This document shows positions 43,007 through 50,460 of a DNA stretch of 64,000 bases, one piece after another (position 1 is the first letter of the stretch; every line of letters starts with the position of its first letter). Source of the stretch: Brevibacillus_H sp049846925 (GTDB lineage Bacteria; Bacillota; Bacilli; Brevibacillales; Brevibacillaceae). A model generated the notes under the pieces. That model saw nothing but the letters and a program-made list of their open reading frames with translations, searched no databases and had not been told where the DNA came from. A program made the translations under genes and the position numbers. Location: positions 1-64,000 of the forward strand of contig NZ_JBNCMT010000011.1 in assembly GCF_049846925.1 (NCBI RefSeq). The letters are read 5' to 3'.

Positions 43007-43834
43007 TCATGGCCGCTTTTGGGCATATCGGGTAAGCGGCGTGTCTTCCAGTCTGGAGTAATTTTCTTTTGCCTCTACACCTACACATTCACCCTCTGGA
43101 AAGCGATAGGCCGTCAATTGACCACCAAATACACACCCCTGATCAATGTTGACTGCACCGTTCTTCCTTTCCGGTTCAGGACGGGGATCGTGTCCCCAAA
43201 TAATCGTGACCGTTGATTTTTTATCAAGCGTCCAGTCCTTGCGAATCGGCCTGCCATCTGCCCCTGTTCCAGCTACATCACCATATCGGCAGAAAGACTG
43301 GATACTGGAAGAGTCTCTGCCGATGTAGTCATCACGAATTCCTGCATGCACAGCAACTGCTTCCAGTTTGCCATGCCGCAAGATTTGCATATGAGAGGGT
43401 GAACCGAGTAATAATACCCTGCTCTTTTCTTTTAATTCAACCGCTCTCTTTGTGCCATATTCTTTTTCATACCTGTTGAACTCTTCTTCTACCTTCTCAT
43501 CACCATGCGCCAATGTTACTCTTCGTCCATCCAGCCATCGAGCAATTTTCCATCCATGGTTGCTGTCGACCATTTCAGCTAATCCTGCCTGGATATGAGA
43601 AATGAAAAACTGCAACATTTTGATCGAAAACGGCCCTCTGCTTGTAATGTCACCCAAAGACAGCAGTTTTCTTCCTTCCGGGTGCTTGTATAACCCGTCT
43701 CGACCGTTTTGTCGATAGCCGAGCAACTCAATTAACTGAACGAATTCATCGTAGCAGCCGTGAACGTCCCCTATGAGGTCTGCGCCATGATCCGCCCGAA
43801 ATTGATTGGAGCGTTTTGCAGGCATTTGGTACAT
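43007..43834 (-). CDS. prpE: PrpE-like metallophosphatase (symmetrical diadenosine tetraphosphatase type)
   Basis: A 275-residue PPP-family phosphatase with GDVHGCYDE, GDITSRGP, the NHG motif in DSNHGWK, AVHAGIRDDYIG and WGHDPRPEP. The order and the C-terminal INIDQGCVFGGQLTAYRFP segment match B. subtilis PrpE, which hydrolyses Ap4A and has protein phosphatase activity; PrpE affects spore germination there. Expected GNH reads SNH here, a small deviation. An AAGGAGGG site precedes the ATG. Confidence 0.88.
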   Translation of the reverse strand: MYQMPAKRSNQFRADHGADLIGDVHGCYDEFVQLIELLGYRQNGRDGLYKHPEGRKLLSLGDITSRGPFSIKMLQFFISHIQAGLAEMVDSNHGWKIARWLDGRRVTLAHGDEKVEEEFNRYEKEYGTKRAVELKEKSRVLLLGSPSHMQILRHGKLEAVAVHAGIRDDYIGRDSSSIQSFCRYGDVAGTGADGRPIRKDWTLDKKSTVTIIWGHDPRPEPERKNGAVNIDQGCVFGGQLTAYRFPEGECVGVEAKENYSRLEDTPLTRYAQKRP

Positions 43835-43920
43835 CTTCTTCCCTCCTTTGGCTGTGATTTCTCCTTCTGTTATGATTATACTTTCCGATTTTTAACAGAA
43901 GATGCGGCCCGAACCCCAAT

Positions 43921-43952
43921 AAAAAAACCCACCCACTTACTAATGGATGAGT
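43921..43952 (-). terminator. Terminator of the lia operon
   Basis: On the minus strand ACTCATCCA, loop, TGGGTGGGT (with G-T pairs) is followed by TTTTTTT, just after liaR. Confidence 0.7.
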
Positions 43953-43964
43953 AATTGCCGCATT

Positions 43965-44597
43965 CTATTCAATTAAATTGTGTGTATGTACGTAAATTGC
44001 TGCCTGCGTCCGATCCTCTACATTTAATTTTGACAGGATATTGCTGACGTGGGTTTTTACCGTTTTAATTCCGATGATCAAATCATCAGCGATCTCCTGA
44101 TTCGATTTTCCCTTCCCAAGCAAGCGAAGGACTTCCAGCTCACGAGGTGTTAACTGCTCATGGGCAACCGGTGCCTGACCGCCGCGGAACCTTGCCATGA
44201 TTTTTCCAGCCACCCGTGATTCCAGTACTGGTTCACCTGCAGCGGCAGAGCGAATCGCTTTGGCGATCTCCGGTGCTCGAGAGGTTTTGAGCAAATAACT
44301 AAACGCGCCCGCTTCAATAACAGGATACACCTTCTCATCGTCAATAAAACTGGTCAGCACGATCACTTTACAAGTAGGGCAAATTTCTCGAACACGACGA
44401 GTCGCTTCAATCCCGCCAATGCCCTCCATGACCAGATCCATCAAAATGACATCTGGTGCCAATTCTTTGGCAAGTTTCACGCCTTCTTCCCCACTGGAAG
44501 CTTCCCCCACTACTTCGATATCATCTTCGGTCGAAAGGTATGCGGCCAAGCCCATTCTCACCATTTCATGATCATCTACCAACATGACTCTAATCAT
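43965..44597 (-). CDS. liaR: LiaR-like response regulator (NarL/FixJ family)
   Basis: A 210-residue regulator: receiver domain with acidic pair DD and phospho-acceptor Asp54 (VILMDLVMEG), and a C-terminal LuxR-type HTH (LTPRELEVLRLLGKGKSNQE). The pattern is that of LiaR/VraR, which control the response to cell-wall antibiotics. Its start overlaps the liaS stop codon by 8 nt, so the two are coupled. A GGAGG site lies inside the end of liaS. Confidence 0.93.
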   Translation of the reverse strand: MIRVMLVDDHEMVRMGLAAYLSTEDDIEVVGEASSGEEGVKLAKELAPDVILMDLVMEGIGGIEATRRVREICPTCKVIVLTSFIDDEKVYPVIEAGAFSYLLKTSRAPEIAKAIRSAAAGEPVLESRVAGKIMARFRGGQAPVAHEQLTPRELEVLRLLGKGKSNQEIADDLIIGIKTVKTHVSNILSKLNVEDRTQAAIYVHTHNLIE

Positions 44598-45717
44598 CGC
44601 CTGTTGCCTCCTCTACTGTCCGTACAGACATGATAGGAATTCGAACTTCAATCTGTGTTCCTTTGCCAATCGCAGAATAAATATCTAACGCTCCACCTAG
44701 TTCATTGATTCGTTCACGGATAGAGACAAGACCGTACGAAGTCATTTTTTCACCTTCCGTATCAAACCCGATACCATCGTCAGCGATCCGCATTCTTACC
44801 TGGTCCTGCAAGGGAAACAGCTTCACGGAAATGGTAGAAGCACGTGCATGGCGAAGTGTGTTGGACAAGGACTCCTGCAAAATACGGAACAGATGATCCT
44901 CGATCGCACTGGATACATTCGGGATATCTTCAATTTCCCACGTCAATGAGATGGGATGCTTCCGAGTCAGTTCATCCAACAACTCACAGATTGCTTCTTT
45001 TAATGACTTGTCCTGCAAAGTAGCAGGTCGTAGATGCAAGAGCAACGCTCTCATCTCTGCCTGTGCTCCTGCCGCCATTTCTTCGACCAGCTCGATTTGT
45101 TGTGCCGCTCGTTCCGGATTTTTGGTAATCAATCGTTTGATTGCGGCAGTAGTCATTGATATGGCAAACAATTGTTGGCTTACGGCATCATGAAGCTCAC
45201 GAGCTAACCGTTGACGTTCCTCAACGACAGCCGCATACCTTACTTGCTCAGCCAACTCCAGATTGTGATTGGATAAGCGTTGCAAGGAGACTACTTGTTC
45301 CTCCCATTTGGCAGCCAGACGGTTTAGTTGCCAGCCAATCTCCCCCAATTCATCTGACCCCAGCTCTGGTACACGATAAGAAAGCATTCCACGCTCCAGA
45401 TTCATCGCTGCATCTCGAACGACATTCATCCGCTTCTTGAGTAAATTCCCAACGATATAGCCACTGATGATCCCGACAATCGCTGCGAGCAACAGAGCGA
45501 GTACCAGACAAACAATAAAAAGCTTCCAGTTCATATGAATCACATTTGGAATCTCCAACTGTGCTGACACCCACTCTGCCGCTGCAGGATGGTTTTCGAA
45601 ATAATGAATGCCTATATACAATCCGGTGAAAAACAGCAATATTGTCCCTACACTAAGGGCAAACCATTGTTTTACATACTGCCACTGAATACTGGTTAAT
45701 TTCCCGCGATTTGGCAT
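44590..45717 (-). CDS. liaS: LiaS-like sensor histidine kinase
   Basis: A 375-residue HisKA_3 kinase with two N-terminal membrane helices enclosing a short extracytoplasmic loop, a HAMP-like region and the phosphorylation site in RQRLARELHDAVSQQ. The N box (SLSNTLRHARAS) and G1 box (DDGIGFDTEG) follow. This intramembrane-sensing layout is that of LiaS/VraS. The ATG at 45717 is preferred over an upstream GTG because of the distance to the G-rich site. It lies 17 nt after liaF. Confidence 0.93.
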   Translation of the reverse strand: MPNRGKLTSIQWQYVKQWFALSVGTILLFFTGLYIGIHYFENHPAAAEWVSAQLEIPNVIHMNWKLFIVCLVLALLLAAIVGIISGYIVGNLLKKRMNVVRDAAMNLERGMLSYRVPELGSDELGEIGWQLNRLAAKWEEQVVSLQRLSNHNLELAEQVRYAAVVEERQRLARELHDAVSQQLFAISMTTAAIKRLITKNPERAAQQIELVEEMAAGAQAEMRALLLHLRPATLQDKSLKEAICELLDELTRKHPISLTWEIEDIPNVSSAIEDHLFRILQESLSNTLRHARASTISVKLFPLQDQVRMRIADDGIGFDTEGEKMTSYGLVSIRERINELGGALDIYSAIGKGTQIEVRIPIMSVRTVEEATGDD

Positions 45718-45734
45718 CGATGTGTACACCCCCC

Positions 45735-46655
45735 TTAGATGTACTTCACATCGATATCGCCTACAATCAGCGAAACGATTATTTTTACTTTGCGATGTGC
45801 CACATCATATTGTTCTGCAGACATTACCACGTGGCGATTCAAACCTCCCTGACGATGTCCAAAAATCTCCATATCGCCAATGGTAACCTCTGCCGCAATG
45901 GAAACTGGCAAATCAACTGGAACGTATATAGTTACACTCCCTATCCATCCATTAATGATAAGGAATGACTCTTCCTCTTGGATTAAAGCTCTGGAAAGAT
46001 CAATGACTACATCCCCAACGCCATGCCAAATATGCAAATTGTTCAATTCAAAGCGCCCCGATGTCAAGTGAAAGTCCCCGATCAAGGAGCTTCGAGAATC
46101 CTTGACAGATGATCGCTGATGCGGCGGCGTCTGAATCCTCATTTGTGGAGTAGAACCTGCAGTATGGGCCGTAGAAGTTGGTGTTGGTGTTGGTGTTGGT
46201 GTTGATGTTGGTGTATGTGTTGAGGCAGTAAATGTTTCACCTGTTGTTGTCGCCGTTGTAGTTGTTTTTTGTTCAGTTGGGTGGACAGATGGTTGTTCGT
46301 TTGTAAAAGGTGGTACGGGATTTTCTGGCGTGTTCAGTGGATCATCCGTTTTACGGGACCTGACAAGGCGAAAACCAATATAAACAATCGCAATTGACGC
46401 AATAACACCAAATGATTCCTCAACATCCACATTAAACCAGACATCAAGAGTCAAAATGACACCCCAAAAGCTGAGAAGTCCGCCAATAATTCTTCGATTC
46501 CTGGAGTACAGTCTCATGCCAAAAAAAATGATCAGCAAGGGAAAGAGCATGAATGGATTAAAATCCAATATGTTCAAATTGTCCAACAGCATCCCAATGC
46601 CGAGAAAAATAACAATGATACCAGCAATCATTTTGTTCAATCGTGAAAGTTTCAT
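45735..46655 (-). CDS. liaF: LiaF-like negative regulator of the LiaRS system
   Basis: A 306-residue protein with four N-terminal membrane helices (LiaI-LiaF-like region), a Thr/Pro-rich linker, and a C-terminal beta-helical domain (DUF2154-like) with SSLIGDFHLTSG and IGSVTIYVPVDLPV. In B. subtilis LiaF keeps LiaS inactive until wall damage occurs. The linker is encoded by a 6-bp tandem repeat and could vary in length between strains. The start at 46655 follows GAGGGG. Confidence 0.92.
   Translation of the reverse strand: MKLSRLNKMIAGIIVIFLGIGMLLDNLNILDFNPFMLFPLLIIFFGMRLYSRNRRIIGGLLSFWGVILTLDVWFNVDVEESFGVIASIAIVYIGFRLVRSRKTDDPLNTPENPVPPFTNEQPSVHPTEQKTTTTATTTGETFTASTHTPTSTPTPTPTPTSTAHTAGSTPQMRIQTPPHQRSSVKDSRSSLIGDFHLTSGRFELNNLHIWHGVGDVVIDLSRALIQEEESFLIINGWIGSVTIYVPVDLPVSIAAEVTIGDMEIFGHRQGGLNRHVVMSAEQYDVAHRKVKIIVSLIVGDIDVKYI
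46177..46214 (-). repeat. In-frame hexanucleotide repeat in the liaF linker
   Basis: Six successive GTTGGT-like units (one is GTTGAT) encode alternating Thr/Ser-Pro residues of the linker. Slippage here would change the protein by two residues per unit and keep the frame. Confidence 0.85.
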
Positions 46656-46714
46656 AGGAAGTCCCCTCATCCCGAACGCTTTGAGTAGTAAGTCAAAGCA
46701 CGTTAGAAGTAAAG

Positions 46715-47269
46715 CTATCTGTGCTTATAACACGTATATATAAAAGCGGGAGGCAAGTTTAACATCGTAAACGTAATTTCCACCCGTTCGAATCGCTTTT
46801 CTAACTCATCTTTTAGCTGCAGTGAGTATTGAAACGTGACAAAAACACCGTCATCGGCAAGAGAATCTACAATTCGGTCCAAAATTTGTTCACGCTTTTC
46901 ATCAGGCAGGACAGCAAAAGGCAAACCAGAAACAATTGCATCCACCTGCTGTAAGCCAAGTTCCCTCATATAAAGCGGTAGTTGTACTGCTTCGTTTCGA
47001 ATCATAAGCCCTGGAAAACGATTGCGCAACATATTTTGAAAAGTCGGATCTCGCTCCACGACAAAAAATCGAGTCTTTCTCGCTTTTCTTCGCAAAATCT
47101 CTTTGGTAAATACACCCGTACCGGGGCCAAGTTCTACAATTGTCTGTGTCTTGTCCCAAGGGATTTGTCTCATCATATGGCGGCATAAATACTTTGAACT
47201 GGGAATGATGCTTCCTACTTGTGTCGGCTTGGAGACAAATCTTTTTACAAATGGCAGTAAATCAGACAG
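46715..47269 (-). CDS. Class I SAM-dependent methyltransferase in the lia operon
   Basis: A protein of about 184 residues with motif I VELGPGTGVFT, an acidic motif VVERDPTF and a motif IV-like VSGLPFAVLP. This pattern resembles rRNA-dimethylase-like and phospholipid N-methyltransferases (PmtA-like); a lipid or envelope substrate would fit the operon, but this is inference. No ATG/GTG/TTG start lies at a proper distance from AAGGAGG (47284-47278); a CTG at 47269 lies 8 nt after it and is proposed as start. An upstream TTG at 47302 falls inside a terminator stem. It occupies the place of liaG. Confidence 0.8.
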   Translation of the reverse strand: MSDLLPFVKRFVSKPTQVGSIIPSSKYLCRHMMRQIPWDKTQTIVELGPGTGVFTKEILRRKARKTRFFVVERDPTFQNMLRNRFPGLMIRNEAVQLPLYMRELGLQQVDAIVSGLPFAVLPDEKREQILDRIVDSLADDGVFVTFQYSLQLKDELEKRFERVEITFTMLNLPPAFIYTCYKHR

Positions 47270-47293
47270 GAAAATGACCTCCTTAGGGGAAAA

Positions 47294-47319
47294 GCAGCCC
47301 AAGATCCGACCCGGGCTGC
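47294..47319 (-). terminator. Internal terminator between pspA and the methyltransferase
   Basis: On the minus strand AGCAGCCC, loop, GGGCTGCT is followed by TTTCCCC. It lies between the liaI-pspA pair and the methyltransferase-liaFSR part, and could lower readthrough to the regulators. Confidence 0.7.
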
Positions 47320-47343
47320 TGCTCTATATCAATGGTATCCGTC

Positions 47344-48060
47344 TTAGTTCGTTACCGCTTCTTTTTGTCCTTCTTCTTTGGACAGTTCTGATTTACCAAT
47401 TTCCTGTTTTCCCTGAACAGATGCTTTCAGTTCAGCCAACTCGGCATCAATCTCATCTTTAACCAAAGATTGCATGGAGCGGTCAAGATCTGCTTTCCAG
47501 TGACCACTCAAATCTGCCTCTGCTTCCATGCGCAATACCTTATCCTCCATACGGGCAAAACCACGGCTGGCACTCTCGGAACCCATGCCTGTTATGACAC
47601 CATTCAGATGTTTCTGTGTACGTGCCACTTCAGCACGAGCCATCAGGTTGTATTTTTTTGCACGCATTTTGTAGAACTCGTCTTTGAGCTCAGCCAATTT
47701 CTCTCTCATTTGTTGTGCTGCATCGCGAGCAGATGTATACATTTGTTCGTATTCATTCACACGTGCTTCATGTTGCTTCTTATCGAGAAGCGCACGTCTG
47801 GCAAGCTCATCTTCACCCTCTTGCAAAGCAAGCATCACTTGTCTGTCACGTTTCTCCACGAATGACTTGGATTCCTCTAGTTGTTGGCGGAATTTTTTCT
47901 CAAGTGCCACTTGACGAGCTACTGTTACCTCCACTCGTCCAATCTCCGTCTCCAAATCACGCATATACTGATTTAACATTACTGCAGGATCTTCCAAAGA
48001 ATCCATTACCTCATTAACAGAAGCTACCGTTAAGTCACGCAGTCTTTTGATGATACCCAT
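47344..48060 (-). CDS. liaH: PspA/IM30 family envelope-stress protein (LiaH-like)
   Basis: A 238-residue, almost wholly helical coiled-coil protein. The N-terminal amphipathic helix (MGIIKRLRDLTVASVNEVMD) and DPAVMLNQYMRDLE are typical of PspA/LiaH/Vipp1 proteins, which form membrane-associated rings that protect against proton leakage. It follows the LiaI-like anchor gene, as liaH follows liaI in B. subtilis. The symbol liaH is inferred from context. GGAGG precedes the ATG. Confidence 0.93.
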   Translation of the reverse strand: MGIIKRLRDLTVASVNEVMDSLEDPAVMLNQYMRDLETEIGRVEVTVARQVALEKKFRQQLEESKSFVEKRDRQVMLALQEGEDELARRALLDKKQHEARVNEYEQMYTSARDAAQQMREKLAELKDEFYKMRAKKYNLMARAEVARTQKHLNGVITGMGSESASRGFARMEDKVLRMEAEADLSGHWKADLDRSMQSLVKDEIDAELAELKASVQGKQEIGKSELSKEEGQKEAVTN

Positions 48061-48114
48061 TATGAAACTCCTCCTTATATTTTACCTTATTTTTCATAAA
48101 AGTGGATGTGACCG

Positions 48115-48534
48115 CTAGCGGGCACCGTTTTGTTTTGCTTCCAATTCTCGTTCCCAGCGATCTAATGCATCTTGTCTGAGTACAGCTTGTGCCCAATGTC
48201 TTTCAGCAAAACCTGGAACCTCATCTGCTGGTTTGGTTCCACGGCGCAATAAACGGAATCCCATGTAAATCACACCGATTGCCAGAAGGCTGCTAAAGAG
48301 CAAGTGCAGCTTTCCGATCATCATCAAGAAGCCAAACAGGAAAATGAACACTCCAAATCCTTTTTTGCCTGCGCTCTCGTTGGAAATTACTTTTTTTGCC
48401 CCGAATATCATGATGAGCCCCGGAATAAGAATTTGAAAAACGTTTCTCACTAATCCGAGTTGATCTAAAAGCAAAAGTACTCCGACGACAAGCAGGGACA
48501 ATCCGAGAATGACTTTCCCCGACCGTTCCCCCAT
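48115..48534 (-). CDS. liaI: LiaI-like membrane protein
   Basis: A 139-residue protein with four hydrophobic segments in the first 90 residues (GKVILGLSLLVVGVLLLLDQLG is the first, cited by its ends: GKVILG to DQLG) and a charged, helical C-terminal tail. The N-terminal region is related to the membrane part of LiaF. LiaI is the membrane anchor of LiaH in B. subtilis. It is the first gene of the operon and has GGAGGG before the ATG. Confidence 0.82.
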   Translation of the reverse strand: MGERSGKVILGLSLLVVGVLLLLDQLGLVRNVFQILIPGLIMIFGAKKVISNESAGKKGFGVFIFLFGFLMMIGKLHLLFSSLLAIGVIYMGFRLLRRGTKPADEVPGFAERHWAQAVLRQDALDRWERELEAKQNGAR

Positions 48535-48579
48535 CCATCATCCCTCCAATTCGTAATGGTGCGGATCGTTCATGGCTTT

Positions 48580-48608
48580 ATTCTAGTCCAATCCCCATTT
48601 CTGCATAA
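48580..48608 (-). promoter_or_regulatory. Putative promoter of the lia operon
   Basis: On the minus strand TTATGC (48608-48603) and TAGAAT (48585-48580) are separated by 17 bp, about 45 bp before liaI. A weak -35 would suit activation by LiaR; a LiaR box was not located with confidence. Confidence 0.45.
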
Positions 48609-48787
48609 CGGACGGACGATTGGTTTTTGTCTCGGTCTTGAGGCGGATGAGAGGTCGTGCGCAAGTTCAGTAACTCAATTAACAGAATATTCGTCCGAAT
48701 TGTGTCAAATTTATGAACGTTAATATTTTTTAGAGGAAATTCTTTCTTTTAGTAGAATACTTGTCCTTTGTGTAAGAAAAACTCGAA

Positions 48788-48905
48788 TATAGCCGAATTC
48801 CAGTATCTGGAAACGGGGGAACCAATCTTTTGGGGTGAATAGCTGTCATTTGACGGCTTAGGGAAATCCTTTCAACCGAACCCATCAGCTAACCTCGTAG
48901 GCTTG
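48788..48905 (+). promoter_or_regulatory. c-di-AMP riboswitch (ydaO/yuaA type)
   Basis: The conserved pieces occur in order: AGCCGAATTC, AACGGGGGAACCAAT, TTTGGGGTGAAT, TAGGGAAATC, CCGAACCCATCAGCTAACCT and CGTAGGC. It lies just upstream of the NlpC/P60 hydrolase gene, a classic target. c-di-AMP binding is expected to reduce expression of the wall hydrolase. The aptamer ends close to the ribosome binding site. Confidence 0.96.
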
Positions 48906-48923
48906 CGAAAGGGGCAGCTTCCA

Positions 48924-49487
48924 TTGCGTAAGGTTTTATTTGCGTTTGTTCTTGCTGGACTACTGACGATGGGCACAAGCTCTGTTCTTGCAGATGAGGG
49001 CGTGCTTCATTCAACGGTGAAGGGGCTTTACGGGGTGCCTTACAAGGCATCAGGTACTAGCACCAAAGGATTTGACTGCTCCGGGTTTACACAGTACGTG
49101 TTTAAGAAGCTTGGTGTAACCATTCCCCATTCTTCCGCTGCACAATATTCGCTTGGCAAACCGGTTGCCAAAGACCAGTTGAAGCCAGGTGACCTCGTTT
49201 TCTTCAAGACGAATGGTCGCAGCGTATCACATGTGGGTATTTACATCGGCAACAACACCTTTGTACACTCCGAATCTGGTAAAGGCGTCGTGAAAACAAG
49301 CATGAACGAGCCATATTACTGGGCAAAGAGATATGTAGGTGCGAAGCGAATCGCTGTACCGGCATTGGATGAGGCACCAAAACAAAATCCAAATCAAATG
49401 CTGGCCGACACAAGCAAGAAAAAGCCTGTGCAAGCCGCATCGATTCCTGAAAACACGAAAAAACCAGTAACACCAGTAAAGAAATAA
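48924..49487 (+). CDS. Secreted NlpC/P60 cell-wall endopeptidase
   Basis: A 187-residue exported protein: signal peptide (about residues 1-23), then an NlpC/P60 domain with catalytic Cys52 (FDCSGF), His103 (SHVGIYIG) and a third polar residue around His115. A lysine/proline-rich C-terminal tail (about residues 148-187) may bind the wall electrostatically. These enzymes cut D-Glu-diaminopimelate links in peptidoglycan. The TTG at 48924 is chosen because AAAGGGG is 9 nt before it; the TTG at 48903 lies in the riboswitch stem. Control by c-di-AMP links wall turnover to osmotic and potassium state. Confidence 0.93.
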   Translation: MRKVLFAFVLAGLLTMGTSSVLADEGVLHSTVKGLYGVPYKASGTSTKGFDCSGFTQYVFKKLGVTIPHSSAAQYSLGKPVAKDQLKPGDLVFFKTNGRSVSHVGIYIGNNTFVHSESGKGVVKTSMNEPYYWAKRYVGAKRIAVPALDEAPKQNPNQMLADTSKKKPVQAASIPENTKKPVTPVKK

Positions 49488-49506
49488 GGTATGTGTATCT
49501 ACTAGA

Positions 49507-49536
49507 AGTCAGGGGATGATTCCTCTGACTTTTTCT
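49507..49536 (+). terminator. Rho-independent terminator
   Basis: AGTCAGGGGA and TCCTCTGACT form a 10-bp stem with one G-T pair, followed by TTTTT. Confidence 0.85.
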
Positions 49537-49662
49537 GATTGAGATTAGTACCTGCTCCCATGAGATGGTGTTATGATTTGTTTCCATTGAATTTACGTGC
49601 CAGTTTTCTTGCAAACCATGTTATATTGTGTATATGAAGTTTGATAGATGGGGGAGTTTTGA

Positions 49663-50460
49663 TTGAAAGAACATATTTTAATTGTTGATGATACAAAGGA
49701 GATCTTAGAACTCCTACAAGATATTCTCGAGAGTGAAGGGTTCCAGGTAACTGCGAGTGAAAATGGANNNNNNNNNNNNNNNNNNNNNNNNNNNNNNNNN
49801 NNNNNNNNNNNNNNNNNNNNNNNNNNNNNNNNNNNNNNNNNNNNNNNNNNNNNNNNNNNNNNNNNNNAAAATGGATTACAACCAGACCTCATGCTCCTAG
49901 ACATCATGATGCCGAATATGAGTGGCTACGAGCTGTGTGCTCAGATTCGCCGCGAGTCCGATATGCCGATTCTGTTCCTGAGCGCAAAGGGCAAGGCTGT
50001 CGATAAAGTTGTGGGACTTGAAATTGGGGCCGACGATTATATCACCAAACCTTTTGACGCTGAAGAACTGTTGGCACGTGTTCGTGCGCATCTTCGCCGC
50101 TATGATCGCATTCGCAAAGTATCAGCAGAAACGATCGAAAAGGACGTTCCCGCATCTCCGATTACCGTTCTCAAGTTCAAAGGGTTGGAAATTCACAAAG
50201 AGACCTACTCTGTCTTTATTGAAGATCAGAAAGTAGAGCTCTCTACGAAGGAATTCCAACTGTTGACCTTCTTGGCGGAAAATCCGGGCATTGTCTTTAC
50301 TCGTGAACAAATCTACGATCGTGTCTGGGGATATGGCTACGGTTCTTTGAACACCGTTACTGTCCATATCAAAAACTTGCGCGAAAAGCTGGAGTCTGAG
50401 CGAATCTTCATCAAAACTCAATGGGGAACTGGTTACGTCTTTATCGGAGAGCGTCAGTAA
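49663..50460 (+). CDS. OmpR/PhoB-family response regulator (gap inside)
   Basis: The N-terminal receiver begins KEHILIVDDTKEILE with the acidic pair D9/D10, and the phospho-acceptor Asp is in LMLLDIMMPNMSG. The C-terminal winged helix has FTREQIYDRVWGYGYGSLNTVTVHI. A 100-N gap lies after residue 35. Normal spacing between the acidic pair and the phospho-Asp requires only about 19 missing nt, so the true protein should be about 238 residues, not 265. The TTG start follows GGGGGAG. The cognate kinase starts directly after the stop codon. The stimulus is unknown. Confidence 0.9.
   Translation: MKEHILIVDDTKEILELLQDILESEGFQVTASENGXXXXXXXXXXXXXXXXXXXXXXXXXXXXXXXXXXNGLQPDLMLLDIMMPNMSGYELCAQIRRESDMPILFLSAKGKAVDKVVGLEIGADDYITKPFDAEELLARVRAHLRRYDRIRKVSAETIEKDVPASPITVLKFKGLEIHKETYSVFIEDQKVELSTKEFQLLTFLAENPGIVFTREQIYDRVWGYGYGSLNTVTVHIKNLREKLESERIFIKTQWGTGYVFIGERQ
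49768..49867. other. Assembly gap (100 N)
   Basis: Exactly 100 Ns inside the response regulator. Both flanks carry AAAATGGA next to the gap, but merging on these 8 bases would put the phospho-acceptor Asp at residue 44 instead of about 53, so some unique sequence (about 19 nt) is really missing. Confidence 0.9.

Noticed and set aside
47270..47302. TTG start at 47302 for the lia methyltransferase
   Set aside because: The codon lies in a terminator stem and the strong ribosome binding site would fall inside the coding region.
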